From NCBI GenBank assembly GCA_949948715.1, contig CATLGW010000006.1, positions 18,096 to 82,095 of the forward strand: a stretch of DNA of 64,000 bases, written 5' to 3'. Below are positions 1 to 9,621 of the stretch, one piece after another. Position 1 is the stretch's first letter. Every line of letters begins with the position of its first letter. A model generated the notes under the pieces. That model saw only the letters and a program-made list of their open reading frames with translations. It ran no database searches and was not told the DNA's origin. The stretch is from an uncultured Lachnospiraceae bacterium. Its GTDB lineage: Bacteria; Bacillota; Clostridia; Lachnospirales; Lachnospiraceae. A program made the position numbers and the translations under genes.

Positions 1-288
1 TTGGTGGAGCCTCTGGTCTTTGTGCCGCCGGATTACCGTTTCAGCGCGGCGGTGGAGCATTTCGTCAGAAGCTACCAAAACGGCAAGGTTTCCAACCCGA
101 AGGAGGCCATGCTCCAGTTTGACAACTATATGCATCAGATGGAGATGGAGCACAAGCAGCAGCAGCTTCTGGAGTCCCAGCGGGAGATCCGGCAAAAGCT
201 GGACGCCCAGAGCGCGCAGTTTAAAGCTATGGAGAAGCAGATAGGGCAGATCAAGGGCAAGGTGGACTGGTTGTACTGGTGGTCGTAA
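1..288 (+). CDS. C-terminal end of an unidentified coiled-coil protein (cut by window edge)
   Basis: The frame is open from the first base and stops with TAA at 286-288, so this is probably the 3' end of a gene that begins outside the window; the TTG at base 1 need not be the start. The visible 95 residues are a short mixed region followed by a Gln/Glu/Lys-rich heptad-like stretch (about residues 40-88) that reads as a coiled coil, ending in the aromatic tail DWLYWWS. I do not recognise the family. It stops just before the ileS promoter, so it is not part of the ileS transcript. Confidence 0.6.
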   Translation: MVEPLVFVPPDYRFSAAVEHFVRSYQNGKVSNPKEAMLQFDNYMHQMEMEHKQQQLLESQREIRQKLDAQSAQFKAMEKQIGQIKGKVDWLYWWS

Positions 289-314
289 GGGACCTTTGTT
301 TCGATGAAAAACAC

Positions 315-344
315 TTGACAGATGGGAAAATGACGGTCTATAAT
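315..344 (+). promoter_or_regulatory. Sigma-A promoter of ileS
   Basis: A perfect -35 TTGACA (315-320) and a perfect -10 TATAAT (339-344) are separated by 18 bp. Transcription would start near 351, exactly where the T-box leader begins. Confidence 0.85.
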
Positions 345-345
345 A

Positions 346-614
346 TTGAAAAATGTAAATGCGATGACGAAGACAGTACCCGGCCTTACAAAAGGCAAAG
401 CGAGTCGGCGGCGGTGGGAGGCCGATGCGAGTAGGAGGACGGGGAAGATCACTTTCGAGCAGCCGGAACAAAAGGCGACGAGTAGTTTCGGACGGACTCC
501 TCCCGTTACGGGGAACCATATCACTCCCTTGGCGGATTCGTCCCGGGAAGTATGTTGTAACAGGTGGTTTGCGAGCGCAAGGCTTCGCCCTATTACGGGG
601 CGGAGCTTTTTTGG
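346..614 (+). promoter_or_regulatory. T-box leader for isoleucine (tRNA-Ile sensing)
   Basis: The leader has the expected T-box order. A GATGACGAAGACAGTA segment (the AGTA bulge of stem I) lies near 361-376. The specifier region GAAGATCACTTTCGAGC has AUC at 448-450, an isoleucine codon. The T-box segment AGGTGGTTTGCG (562-573) has the UGGU that would pair with the tRNA ACCA end. An intrinsic terminator follows at 581-614. The family mechanism is that uncharged tRNA stabilises the antiterminator. The downstream gene is ileS, which agrees with the AUC specifier. Confidence 0.92.
581..614 (+). terminator. T-box terminator hairpin
   Basis: GCTTCGCCC (582-590) pairs with GGGCGGAGC (598-606), including one G-U pair, around the loop TATTACG, followed by a run of six T. 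This is the terminator form that competes with the T-box antiterminator. Its 5' arm lies directly after the T-box consensus. Confidence 0.85.
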
Positions 615-710
615 CTTATGACGGAAAGCGCAAAAACAGGCAATCGTTCAGCCATGGGCTGCTGCGAATGCGAGGACAAAGACAGAGGCCAGCAAGGAAA
701 GGAGACGCGT

Positions 711-3700
711 ATGTACAGACAGGTTCCCAACAATCTGAACTTTGTGGAGCGCGAAAAGGGCGTTGAAAGGTTCTGGAGAGACAATGACATTTTCAAAAAA
801 AGCGTGGAGCAGAGAAAGGACGGAGAGGTGTATACCTTCTATGACGGTCCTCCCACCGCCAACGGCAAGCCCCATATCGGCCATGTGGAGACCCGGTCCT
901 TTAAGGATATGATTCCCAGATACCGGGCCATGAAGGGATATATGGTGCCCCGCAAGGCGGGGTGGGATACCCACGGCCTGCCGGTGGAGCTGGAGGTGGA
1001 AAAGCTCCTGGGCCTGGACGGAAAGGAGCAGATCGAGGCCTACGGCCTGGACGCCTTTATCTCGAAATGCAAGGAGAGTGTGTGGAAATATAAGGAGATG
1101 TGGGAGGACTTCTCGGGAACCGTGGGGTTCTGGGCGGATATGGACGATCCCTACATCACCTATGACGACAATTTTATCGAGTCCGAGTGGTGGGCGTTAA
1201 AGACCATCTGGGACAAGGGGCTGCTCTACAAGGGCTTTAAGACGGTGCCCTACTGTCCCCGCTGCGGCACGCCTCTTTCCAGCCACGAGGTGGCCCAGGG
1301 CTACAAGGCGGTGAAGGAGCGCTCCGCGGTGGTGCGCTTCAAGGCAAAGGACGAGGATGCCTACTTCCTGGCATGGACCACCACGCCCTGGACCCTGCCC
1401 TCCAATGTGGCGCTGTGCGTGCATCCGGAGGAGACTTATGTGAAGGCCAAGGCGGCGGACGGGCGGATCTACTATTTGGCTCAGGCTTTGTTGGACACCG
1501 TGCTGGGGGGATTGGCCCCGGAGGGGGAGACTGCCTGTGAAGTTCTGGAGACCTTTACGGGCAGAGAACTGGAGCACAGGGAGTACGAACCTCTGTTTGC
1601 CTGTGCGGGGGAGGCCGCCGCAAAGCAGCGGAAGAAGGCTCATTTCGTGACCTGTGACACTTATGTCACCATGACCGACGGCACGGGAATCGTGCACATC
1701 GCTCCTGCCTTCGGTGAAGATGACAACCGTATCGGCAGAATCTATGAGCTGCCCTTCGTGCAGTTTGTGGACGGCAAGGGCAATCTGACGAAAGAGACTC
1801 CCTATGGGGGAATGTTTGTGAAGGATGCGGACCCCGAGATTTTAAAGGGCCTGGACCGGGAGGGCAAGCTGTTCTCCGCCCCTAAGTTTGAGCACGATTA
1901 TCCCTTCTGCTGGAGATGTGACGCGCCCCTGATCTATTACGCCAGGGAGTCCTGGTTTATCAAGATGACGGCGGTGCGGGAAGAGCTGGTCCGCAACAAT
2001 AAGACCATCAACTGGATCCCGGAGTCTATCGGGGAGGGGCGCTTCGGCAACTGGCTGGAAAACATTCAGGATTGGGCCGTATCCCGGAACCGCTATTGGG
2101 GCACCCCCCTGAACATCTGGGAGTGCGAGTGCGGACATATGCACTCTGTGGGAAGCAGAGAGGAGCTGTACCGCATGAGCGGCAATGAGAAGGCTAAAAC
2201 CGTGGAGCTGCACCGCCCCTATGTGGATGAGATCACGTTTGCCTGCCCGGAGTGCGGAGGCGTCATGAAGCGTGTTCCGGAGGTGATCGACTGCTGGTTT
2301 GACTCCGGGGCCATGCCCTTTGCCCAGTATCATTATCCCTTTGAGAATAAGGAGCTTTTTGAGAAACAGTTCCCGGCACAGTTTATCTCCGAGGCGGTGG
2401 ATCAGACCAGGGGTTGGTTCTATTCCCTGTTGGCGGAGTCCACGCTGCTCTTTGACAAGGCACCCTATGAGAATGTCATTGTCCAGGGACTGGTTCAGGA
2501 CGAGAACGGGCAGAAAATGTCCAAGAGCAAGGGGAACGCCGTGGACCCCTTCGAGGCCTTAAAGGAGTACGGGGCGGATGCCATCCGCTGGTATTTCTAC
2601 ACAAGCGCCGCGCCCTGGCTGCCCAAGCGCTTTTCCGGCAAGCTGGTGCAGGAGGGACAGAGGAAAGTGATGGGAACCCTGTGGAACACCTACGCGTTCT
2701 TCGTTCTGTACGCGAACATTGACAATTTTGATGCCACGAAATATAAGCTGGAGTACCATAAGCTGCCTGTGATGGATCGCTGGCTTCTCTCCAAATTGAA
2801 CACGGTGGTGGGGCAGATGGACGAGAACCTGGACAAATACCGGATCCCCGAGGCGGCCAAGGCGCTGCAGGAGTTTGTGGACGACATGAGCAACTGGTAT
2901 GTGAGAAGGAGTCGGGAGCGCTTCTGGGCCAAGGGCATGGAGCAGGATAAAATCAATGCCTATATGACTCTGTACACCGCTTTGGTTACAATCTGCAAGG
3001 CCGCGGCGCCCATGATTCCCTTTATGACGGAGGATATCTATCAAAATCTGGTGCGAAGCATCGATCAGGAGGCCCCCGAGAGTATTCATCTGTGCGATTT
3101 TCCCGCGGCGGATCAGGCTCTGATTGACCGGGAGCTGGAAGAGAACATGGAGCATGTGCTGGATGTGGTGGTGATGGGCCGTGCCTGCAGAAACGACGCC
3201 GCCATCAAGAACCGGCAGCCCATCGGCAGAATGTATATCAAGGCGGAGTTTGCCCTGGATGATTTCTATCGGGACATTATCGCGGACGAGCTGAATGTGA
3301 AGGAGGTAATCTTCACGGATGACGTGAGAGATTTCACCACCTATACCTTCAAGCCCCAGCTACGCACGGTGGGGCCCAGATACGGAAAGCAGCTCGGCGG
3401 CATTCAGAGAACCCTGGCGGCCCTGGACGGCAACGCCGCCATGGATGAGCTCAATGACAAGGGCAGGCTTGCTTTCTCGGTGGACGGTGCGGATGTGGAG
3501 TTGACCAAGGAGGACCTGCTGATCGATATGGCTCAGAAGGAGGGCTATGTGTCCCAGGAGAACGGCTCCGTGACGGTGGTGCTTGACACGAACCTGACAA
3601 AGGAGCTTATCGAGGAGGGCTTTGTGTATGAGCTCATCAGTAAGATTCAGACCATGCGCAAGGATGCGGGCTTTGAGGTGATGGACCACATCAGGGCGTC

Positions 3701-3866
3701 CCTGAACGGAAACGGGAAGCTGGCGGAGCTGGCACAGCGCAACTGCGAGGTGATCTCCACCAAGGTTTTGGCGGACGAGCTTTTGCGCGACACAGAGCTT
3801 TCCGTCGCCAAAGAGTGGAACGTGAACGGCGAGAAGGTCACCATTGCCCTGGAGAAAGTAAAATAG
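711..3866 (+). CDS. ileS: Isoleucine-tRNA ligase
   Basis: Class I aminoacyl-tRNA synthetase that charges tRNA-Ile in the cytoplasm. The HIGH signature is at residues 55-58 and KMSKS at 602-606. The editing domain lies between them and the anticodon-binding region follows. The start is ATG 711, after the ribosome site AAGGAAAGGAG; the frame is open upstream to 564, but that part is T-box leader. The 1051-residue length and the PYCPRCGTPLSSHEV segment are like the longer type 2 bacterial/eukaryote-like IleRS rather than the roughly 930-residue type 1. Type 2 enzymes are generally less sensitive to mupirocin, so that property is inferred, not seen. Expression is controlled by the isoleucine T-box upstream. 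Confidence 0.97.
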   Translation: MYRQVPNNLNFVEREKGVERFWRDNDIFKKSVEQRKDGEVYTFYDGPPTANGKPHIGHVETRSFKDMIPRYRAMKGYMVPRKAGWDTHGLPVELEVEKLLGLDGKEQIEAYGLDAFISKCKESVWKYKEMWEDFSGTVGFWADMDDPYITYDDNFIESEWWALKTIWDKGLLYKGFKTVPYCPRCGTPLSSHEVAQGYKAVKERSAVVRFKAKDEDAYFLAWTTTPWTLPSNVALCVHPEETYVKAKAADGRIYYLAQALLDTVLGGLAPEGETACEVLETFTGRELEHREYEPLFACAGEAAAKQRKKAHFVTCDTYVTMTDGTGIVHIAPAFGEDDNRIGRIYELPFVQFVDGKGNLTKETPYGGMFVKDADPEILKGLDREGKLFSAPKFEHDYPFCWRCDAPLIYYARESWFIKMTAVREELVRNNKTINWIPESIGEGRFGNWLENIQDWAVSRNRYWGTPLNIWECECGHMHSVGSREELYRMSGNEKAKTVELHRPYVDEITFACPECGGVMKRVPEVIDCWFDSGAMPFAQYHYPFENKELFEKQFPAQFISEAVDQTRGWFYSLLAESTLLFDKAPYENVIVQGLVQDENGQKMSKSKGNAVDPFEALKEYGADAIRWYFYTSAAPWLPKRFSGKLVQEGQRKVMGTLWNTYAFFVLYANIDNFDATKYKLEYHKLPVMDRWLLSKLNTVVGQMDENLDKYRIPEAAKALQEFVDDMSNWYVRRSRERFWAKGMEQDKINAYMTLYTALVTICKAAAPMIPFMTEDIYQNLVRSIDQEAPESIHLCDFPAADQALIDRELEENMEHVLDVVVMGRACRNDAAIKNRQPIGRMYIKAEFALDDFYRDIIADELNVKEVIFTDDVRDFTTYTFKPQLRTVGPRYGKQLGGIQRTLAALDGNAAMDELNDKGRLAFSVDGADVELTKEDLLIDMAQKEGYVSQENGSVTVVLDTNLTKELIEEGFVYELISKIQTMRKDAGFEVMDHIRASLNGNGKLAELAQRNCEVISTKVLADELLRDTELSVAKEWNVNGEKVTIALEKVK

Positions 3867-3888
3867 TGCCGTCTGGATGGGGAATAGT

Positions 3889-5262
3889 ATGAAAAGGCTT
3901 GATAAGAAAGCGGGCAAGTGGATACTGCCCGGCATATTTACGGCGGCGCTCCTGATTTTGCACGCCTTTGTGCAGCCTGATTTTGGGGATGACCTGACCT
4001 ATGCGGATGTGTATTGGGATCAGAATCTGCTGGCTTTCCTGAAGGACCGCTACGAATGGTGGTCCTCCAGGGTGGTCATAGAGGCGGTTATGATGCCGCT
4101 TACGGTGGCGGATCCCTGGGTATGGCGGATTTTAAACACTCTTATGACGGTTCTGCTCGTGTGGAATACGGCGGATCTGTTCGGACTGCCAGAGGAGGGG
4201 GAGAAGGCCCAGGCCCAGTGCATTTTCTTTGCGCTGATGTGGACGGTTCCCCTGGCCTCCCTGTGCAGCGCCGGATGGATTACCACCACCACGAATTATC
4301 TGTGGCCGCTGGCGCTGGGGACGGTGGCGCTGCGGCCGCTGAAGCGCTGGCTTCTGGGGCAGGACTGTCATCTTTCAGAGCTGGTGTTTTGTCCCCTCTG
4401 TGCCCTCTATGCGGCGAATATGGAGCAGACGGCGGCGATTCTGCTGGGCGTTTATCTGGCGGTGGGGGTTTATCTGTTTGTCAAAAAAAGGAGGCTTCCC
4501 CTCTTTTATTTTGTAATGCTGGCACTGATTGGACTGTCCCTTTGGGCCATCCTGGCGTCCCCCGGGAACGCCAACCGCAATGCGACGGAGACGGAGCGGT
4601 TTTTTCCGGAATTTTGGGAGCTTTCGGGCCCGCAGAAGCTGGAGATGGGCTTCATAGAGAGCGCCCATTATTATGTGGCGGCGGGACACAAACAGGTGAG
4701 CTACCTGTTCGGGGCGCTGACCGGGGTGCTTGGTCTGGCAATGGCAGGCAGGGCCAGGCAGGGGAAGGGCCATCCCCTCCAACTGCCGGTTGCCCTGTGT
4801 CCCTTGCTATTTTACTGGGGTGTGGGCCATTTGGCCAGATATCTGCTTTACGGGGGAGTTCTCACCCGGGGGTTAAACCTGGTGGGCCTGTTCGGAGAGA
4901 ACAGGCAGCTTGGGGGGCTGGGAAACTACAGCGCGGGTCTGGTGCTTTTACAGGCGGCGGTGTACCTGTGTCTGCTTGGGTGTGTGGCCCTTACCGTCTT
5001 TTTTCTCCACGGAAGGAGCGAGGAGACCCTGTTTGAGCTTCTGATTCTGGGGGCGGGCTTTACCTCCCGGGTGCTGGTGGGATTTTCTCCTACCATCTAC
5101 GCCTCCGGGGACCGCACGGCTCTCTTTGCCTCGGCGGCGATTCTGATTGTAACGCTCAGGAATATACAATTATATCTGCGAACCGGTCCCCGGGCGGCGG
5201 CAAAAGCGGCGCTTTGGGTCTATCTGGCGGTGATTATCCGGTGTAATCTGGGGAGTATGTGA
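3889..5262 (+). CDS. Polytopic membrane protein (DUF6056/GT-C-like)
   Basis: About 457 residues with roughly ten hydrophobic segments, starting with an N-terminal one (about residues 10-28). A short acidic extracytoplasmic loop follows it (FGDDLTYAD), which is how many GT-C-fold glycosyltransferase-like proteins begin. Motifs such as RVVIEAV and SPGNANRN recall the DUF6056 group, from memory. I chose ATG 3889 because GGGGA at 3879-3883 is well placed for it; ATG 3877 is also possible. It begins 22 bp after ileS and may be read through from it. A transferase acting on cell-surface glycans is possible but is not shown by the sequence. Confidence 0.75.
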   Translation: MKRLDKKAGKWILPGIFTAALLILHAFVQPDFGDDLTYADVYWDQNLLAFLKDRYEWWSSRVVIEAVMMPLTVADPWVWRILNTLMTVLLVWNTADLFGLPEEGEKAQAQCIFFALMWTVPLASLCSAGWITTTTNYLWPLALGTVALRPLKRWLLGQDCHLSELVFCPLCALYAANMEQTAAILLGVYLAVGVYLFVKKRRLPLFYFVMLALIGLSLWAILASPGNANRNATETERFFPEFWELSGPQKLEMGFIESAHYYVAAGHKQVSYLFGALTGVLGLAMAGRARQGKGHPLQLPVALCPLLFYWGVGHLARYLLYGGVLTRGLNLVGLFGENRQLGGLGNYSAGLVLLQAAVYLCLLGCVALTVFFLHGRSEETLFELLILGAGFTSRVLVGFSPTIYASGDRTALFASAAILIVTLRNIQLYLRTGPRAAAKAALWVYLAVIIRCNLGSM

Positions 5263-5300
5263 TTTCGGGCGTGTTTTTGCGCAGAAAAATAGAAAAACAG

Positions 5301-5329
5301 TTGGAAAGAGCTGTCAATTTTGGTATAAT
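5301..5329 (+). promoter_or_regulatory. Promoter of glgP
   Basis: TTGGAA (5301-5306), a 17-bp spacer, then a perfect TATAAT (5324-5329), 47 bp before the GTG start. Confidence 0.75.
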
Positions 5330-5376
5330 AGTTCCGGTACACTACATTTCGCATAGGATCGAAAGGAGACCAGAAG

Positions 5377-7911
5377 GTGAAAACTATCATAAACAAGATC
5401 AGCAATGCCCAGAGCAAGGGGGCCGCTGCTGCCGACACTGCGAAAACTTTGAAATTTGACAAGGAGCTTTTTAAGAGAAGCGTTCTGTATAATGTTAAGA
5501 CACTGTACCGCAAGACGCTGGAGGAGGCTGCTCCGCAGCAGATTTTTCAGGCGGTTTCCTACGCCATCAAGGATCAGATCGTGGAGAATTGGATGAACAC
5601 CCACAAGACCTACGAGAAGGAAGATCCCAAGATGGTTTATTATATGTCCATGGAGTTTCTGATGGGACGTGCCCTGGGCAACAATATGATCAATATGCAG
5701 GCCTACAAGCCGGTGAAGGAGGCCTTGGAGGAGCTGGGGCTTGACCTGAACGTCATCGAGGACCAGGAGCCCGACGCGGCTCTGGGCAACGGCGGCCTGG
5801 GGCGTCTGGCGGCCTGCTTTTTGGACTCCCTGGCTACTCTGGGCTATCCCGCGTACGGCTGCGGCATCCGTTACCGCTATGGTATGTTTAAGCAGGAGAT
5901 CCGGGACGGATACCAGATCGAGGTGCCCGACGTATGGCTGGCCAACGGCAATCCCTTTGAGCTGAGACGTCCCGAGTATGCCAAGACCGTGAAGTTCGGG
6001 GGCTATGTGTCCGTGCACACGGACGAGAAGGGACGCAATGTCTTTACCCAGGAGGGCTATCAGTCCGTCAGGGCCGTTCCCTTTGACCTGCCTGTGGTGG
6101 GCTATGGCAACGGCATTGTGAACACTCTCCGGATCTGGGATGCGGAGCCTGTGGAGTGCTTCCAGCTTGATTCCTTCGACAAGGGAGATTATCAGAAGGC
6201 CGTGGAGCAGGAGAACCTGGCCAGGAACATCGTGGAGGTGCTCTATCCCAACGACAATCACTACGCGGGCAAGGAGCTGCGCTTAAAGCAGCAGTACTTC
6301 TTTATCTCCGCTTCCGTGCAGGAGGCTGTGGCGAAGTATATGAGAACCCATGACGATATCCGCAAATTCCATGAGAAGGTTACCTTCCAGCTCAATGACA
6401 CTCACCCCACGGTGGCCGTGGCGGAGCTGATGAGGGTATTGATGGACGACTATTATCTGACCTGGGAGGAGGCGTGGGAGATTACCACCAAGACCTGCGC
6501 GTACACCAACCACACAATTATGGCCGAGGCCCTGGAGAAATGGCCTATCGAGCTGTTCTCCAGACTGCTTCCCCGGGTGTATCAGATCGTGGAGGAGATC
6601 AACCGCCGCTTTATCATTGAGATCGAGCGCAAATACGGCAATCAGCCGGGGGTCAATTTGCAGGATAAGATCCGTAAAATGGCCATAATTTACGACGGAC
6701 AGATCAAGATGGCCCACATGGCCATTGTGGCGGGCTACTCTGTAAACGGAGTGGCGCAGCTTCACACCGAGATCCTGAAAAAGCAGGAATTGAAGGATTT
6801 CTATGAGATGTATCCCGAGCGCTTCAACAACAAGACCAACGGTATCACCCAGAGGCGTTTCCTCCTGCACGGCAATCCTCTGCTGGCAGACTGGGTTACC
6901 GCCCATGTGGGGGACGACTGGATCACCGATCTGCCTCAGATCGGCCGCCTGAAGATCTATGCGGACGATGCCAAGGCGCAGCAGGAGTTTATGAACATCA
7001 AATACCAGAACAAGGTGCGTCTGGCGAAATATATTATGGAGCACAACGGCATCGAGGTGAATCCCCGTTCCATATTCGACGTGCAGGTAAAGCGTCTCCA
7101 CGAGTACAAGCGGCAGCTTTTAAACATTCTGCACGTTATGTACCTCTACAATGAGCTGAAGGAGCATCCGGAGAAGGATTTCTATCCCAGGACCTTTATC
7201 TTCGGCGCGAAAGCGGCAGCGGGCTATTATAACGCGAAGCTCACCATTAAGCTGATCAACTCCGTGGCGGATGTGATCAACAGCGACGCCTCCATAGGCG
7301 GCAAGATCAAGGTGGTGTTTATAGAGAATTACAATGTGTCCAACGCGGAGATTATCTTTGCGGCGGCCGATGTGTCCGAGCAGATTTCCACGGCCAGCAA
7401 GGAGGCCTCCGGCACCGGCAACATGAAGTTTATGTTAAACGGCGCACTGACGCTGGGCACCATGGACGGAGCCAATGTGGAGATTGTGGAGGAAGTGGGC
7501 AAGGAGAATGCCTTTATCTTCGGCTTGAGCTCCGACGAGGTGATCAATTTTGAGAACAACGGCGGATACAATCCCATGGAGATCTTCAACAACGATCAGG
7601 ATATCCGCAAGGTGCTGATGCAGTTGATCAACGGCACTTACGCCCCTCACGACCCGGAGATGTTCCGCAATCTGTACAATTCTCTGCTGAACACTCAGTC
7701 CAGTGCGAAGGCGGACACTTACTTTATTTTGAAGGATTTCAAGTCCTACGCGGAAGCGCAGAAGCGCGTGGAGGAGGCGTACAGGGACGAGGCCGGATGG
7801 GCAAAGAGCGCCATCCTGAACGTGGCTTGTTCCGGCAAGTTTACCTCCGACAGAACCATACAGCAGTATGTGGATGAGATTTGGCACCTGGATAAGGTAG
7901 TTTTGAAATAA
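5377..7911 (+). CDS. glgP: Glycogen/maltodextrin phosphorylase
   Basis: GT35 phosphorylase that releases glucose-1-phosphate from alpha-1,4-glucans using phosphate and pyridoxal phosphate. The family is clear from GNGGLGRLAACFLDSLATL, NDTHPTVAVAELMR, VKRLHEYKRQ, and the PLP lysine in GTGNMKF (K684). Length is 844 residues, normal for the family. The start is GTG 5377, eight bases after GAAAGGAG. It is a single-gene unit with its own promoter and a strong terminator at 7921-7968. No other glycogen gene lies in the window, so the enzyme is probably encoded apart from the synthesis genes, as is common in clostridia. Confidence 0.96.
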   Translation: MKTIINKISNAQSKGAAAADTAKTLKFDKELFKRSVLYNVKTLYRKTLEEAAPQQIFQAVSYAIKDQIVENWMNTHKTYEKEDPKMVYYMSMEFLMGRALGNNMINMQAYKPVKEALEELGLDLNVIEDQEPDAALGNGGLGRLAACFLDSLATLGYPAYGCGIRYRYGMFKQEIRDGYQIEVPDVWLANGNPFELRRPEYAKTVKFGGYVSVHTDEKGRNVFTQEGYQSVRAVPFDLPVVGYGNGIVNTLRIWDAEPVECFQLDSFDKGDYQKAVEQENLARNIVEVLYPNDNHYAGKELRLKQQYFFISASVQEAVAKYMRTHDDIRKFHEKVTFQLNDTHPTVAVAELMRVLMDDYYLTWEEAWEITTKTCAYTNHTIMAEALEKWPIELFSRLLPRVYQIVEEINRRFIIEIERKYGNQPGVNLQDKIRKMAIIYDGQIKMAHMAIVAGYSVNGVAQLHTEILKKQELKDFYEMYPERFNNKTNGITQRRFLLHGNPLLADWVTAHVGDDWITDLPQIGRLKIYADDAKAQQEFMNIKYQNKVRLAKYIMEHNGIEVNPRSIFDVQVKRLHEYKRQLLNILHVMYLYNELKEHPEKDFYPRTFIFGAKAAAGYYNAKLTIKLINSVADVINSDASIGGKIKVVFIENYNVSNAEIIFAAADVSEQISTASKEASGTGNMKFMLNGALTLGTMDGANVEIVEEVGKENAFIFGLSSDEVINFENNGGYNPMEIFNNDQDIRKVLMQLINGTYAPHDPEMFRNLYNSLLNTQSSAKADTYFILKDFKSYAEAQKRVEEAYRDEAGWAKSAILNVACSGKFTSDRTIQQYVDEIWHLDKVVLK

Positions 7912-7920
7912 AAGAGGTAA

Positions 7921-7968
7921 AAGGGGAACCCTCTGGGAGCAGGAATGCTCCCGTGGGTTCCCTTTTTT
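7921..7968. terminator. Intrinsic terminator between glgP and the hemerythrin gene
   Basis: A nested hairpin: GGGAACCC pairs with GGGTTCCC (7955-7962) outside, and GGGAGC with GCTCCC inside, followed by TTTTTT at 7963-7968. The 5' side has few matching A residues, so it works best for glgP, though it also lies at the 3' end of the convergent gene. Confidence 0.9.
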
Positions 7969-7974
7969 ATTGTC

Positions 7975-9324
7975 TTAAGCCTTTTTCTTGGAAAAGAAAT
8001 TGTCTATGTATTTCTTGATCTCCTCATCGGCCATGGTCTTTAGCAGGTAGCCCTCCGGCTTCAGGGACATGACCTTCTTCACGCTGTCCATGTCGCCTCT
8101 GCCGGTGAGAAAGATTACGGGAATGTCTGCGATATCCCGATCTGACCGGATCATTTCCAGTGCCTGTCTCCCGTCACAGACGGGCATTTCATAATCTAAC
8201 AGAACCAGGTTGGGATGATTCACGGTGATTTTCTTGATGGCGGATATGCTGGAGTCCGCTTCAATCAGATCATAATTTTCCGACAGCAGCTTTATAATCC
8301 TGCTGCGCATAAAATCAGAATCGTCCACTACCAGAATTCTTTGCTTTCGCTCCGCGTTTTCCGCGTCTTCCTTGACCAGATAATCTTTTACTGCGTTCAG
8401 TGCGTTCTGCGGATTGATCACCGAGGTGAGTTTACCGCGGATGGAATCGCCTGTGGAGGCACAGAACGCAAAATATCCCTCCCGGGTACTGAAAAGCATA
8501 CTGCACACCGGCTGTTCCCGGTCAAAGGAGCTGACGAGCTGCTCATAGGTGAGAAGGCTCTCCTTCTCCAGCTCCAAGAGGTCTATGGACGGAAAGCATT
8601 CTCTGAGACGCTCCAAAAACTGCCGTGTGACATAACGTGTGACATTGATGACCATGTCGTCTACCCGGGGGTATTCCGCATTCAGGATTCCGCCGATGAG
8701 CTTCAGCAGGAAGCGTTCCTCATAGACCAGAGTGACCTCCCATTTTTCCTTTTGGCTTCCCCGGTAGAGAAAGCGGCAGCAGACAACCTTTCCGAAGTCC
8801 TCCCCGGCGTACTGCGCGCTGATCATCTTGGCCTTCATGTGAAACATTTCCTGGGATAACTGGATAATCGTGGTCTCCAGGGCATCCTTTTCCGACTCGT
8901 GAGGAAGGTCCGTCCATTTGCTGAGGGTTTTCCCGGCTATGGCCTGGTCCTCCGTCTGTGTATGAGCCACCACCCAGCCGATGCACACGCCCAGGAAATG
9001 ACGGATGGCATCCTCGGAAAAACCGGTTTCCTCCAGCTCCGCTTCCAGCGCCGGCAGCGTCTCGTTCCGGAAATAGTCGTGCAGACGCTTATGTACCTCA
9101 TACTCGCTGTAATCGATGGATCTCATATAATCCTCTTCGTGCTCGAAGTGTTCGGTGGTATGGTTTTTCAGATATTTTACGCCCTCTCGGCACACCCATT
9201 CGCTTTTGTTTTCATTTTCACTGATTTTGATCAGCTTGTTCATCGTAGAAAAAAGTGATTGGTGCTCCTTGTCGATAAAATCCACGCCAATTTTATAGTA
9301 GTCTTTCCATACGATTTGGTTCAT
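7975..9324 (-). CDS. Bacteriohemerythrin - CheX-like - response regulator fusion
   Basis: Three parts in 449 residues. Residues 1-130 are a bacteriohemerythrin four-helix domain with a full set of di-iron ligands: H21, H59, E63, H78, H82, H121 and D126. Residues about 150-320 look like a CheX/chemotaxis-phosphatase-type domain; this is a weaker call based on the fold-like pattern and the RYVTRQFLERL helix. Residues 329-449 are a receiver domain with VVDDSDF, the phospho-acceptor D377 in LLDYEMP, and K429. There is no DNA-binding output. Hemerythrins bind O2, so an oxygen-linked input to chemotaxis or another two-component circuit is a fair inference. GGAGGAGAG precedes the ATG. No partner kinase lies nearby. 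Confidence 0.88.
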   Translation of the reverse strand: MNQIVWKDYYKIGVDFIDKEHQSLFSTMNKLIKISENENKSEWVCREGVKYLKNHTTEHFEHEEDYMRSIDYSEYEVHKRLHDYFRNETLPALEAELEETGFSEDAIRHFLGVCIGWVVAHTQTEDQAIAGKTLSKWTDLPHESEKDALETTIIQLSQEMFHMKAKMISAQYAGEDFGKVVCCRFLYRGSQKEKWEVTLVYEERFLLKLIGGILNAEYPRVDDMVINVTRYVTRQFLERLRECFPSIDLLELEKESLLTYEQLVSSFDREQPVCSMLFSTREGYFAFCASTGDSIRGKLTSVINPQNALNAVKDYLVKEDAENAERKQRILVVDDSDFMRSRIIKLLSENYDLIEADSSISAIKKITVNHPNLVLLDYEMPVCDGRQALEMIRSDRDIADIPVIFLTGRGDMDSVKKVMSLKPEGYLLKTMADEEIKKYIDNFFSKKKA

Positions 9325-9479
9325 TTCGTCTCTCCTCCACTATAATGTATTGCGCGTCGGCCGTTTTTAAGTCAGACGCAGTGATATCATTATTGTAACA
9401 CTAAGAGAAAATCTGCGCAAGATTTTTGGGCCGGTATGTTGCGGTGATTTAAAATTGCTGCCACTATTTGGCTGTGAGG

Positions 9480-9508
9480 TGGAAAATCATATTGTTTTAT
9501 GATATAAT
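9480..9508 (+). promoter_or_regulatory. Promoter of the acyl-CoA ligase-iorAB operon
   Basis: Extended -10 TGATATAAT (TATAAT at 9503-9508) with a weaker -35 TGGAAA (9480-9485) at 17 bp. The 297-bp gap between the divergent genes (9325-9621) holds this site. No convincing promoter was seen in it for the minus-strand hemerythrin gene. Confidence 0.6.
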
Positions 9509-9621
9509 TTGTTGGGAATAGGCAAGTTTGCTTCCGCGTCCCCTGGGGACGAAAGAAAGCCGGACTTTTAAATAAGCGTTTCCTTAGAAAAAGAATAAAG
9601 CAAAACAGGAGAGAAAAGAAG

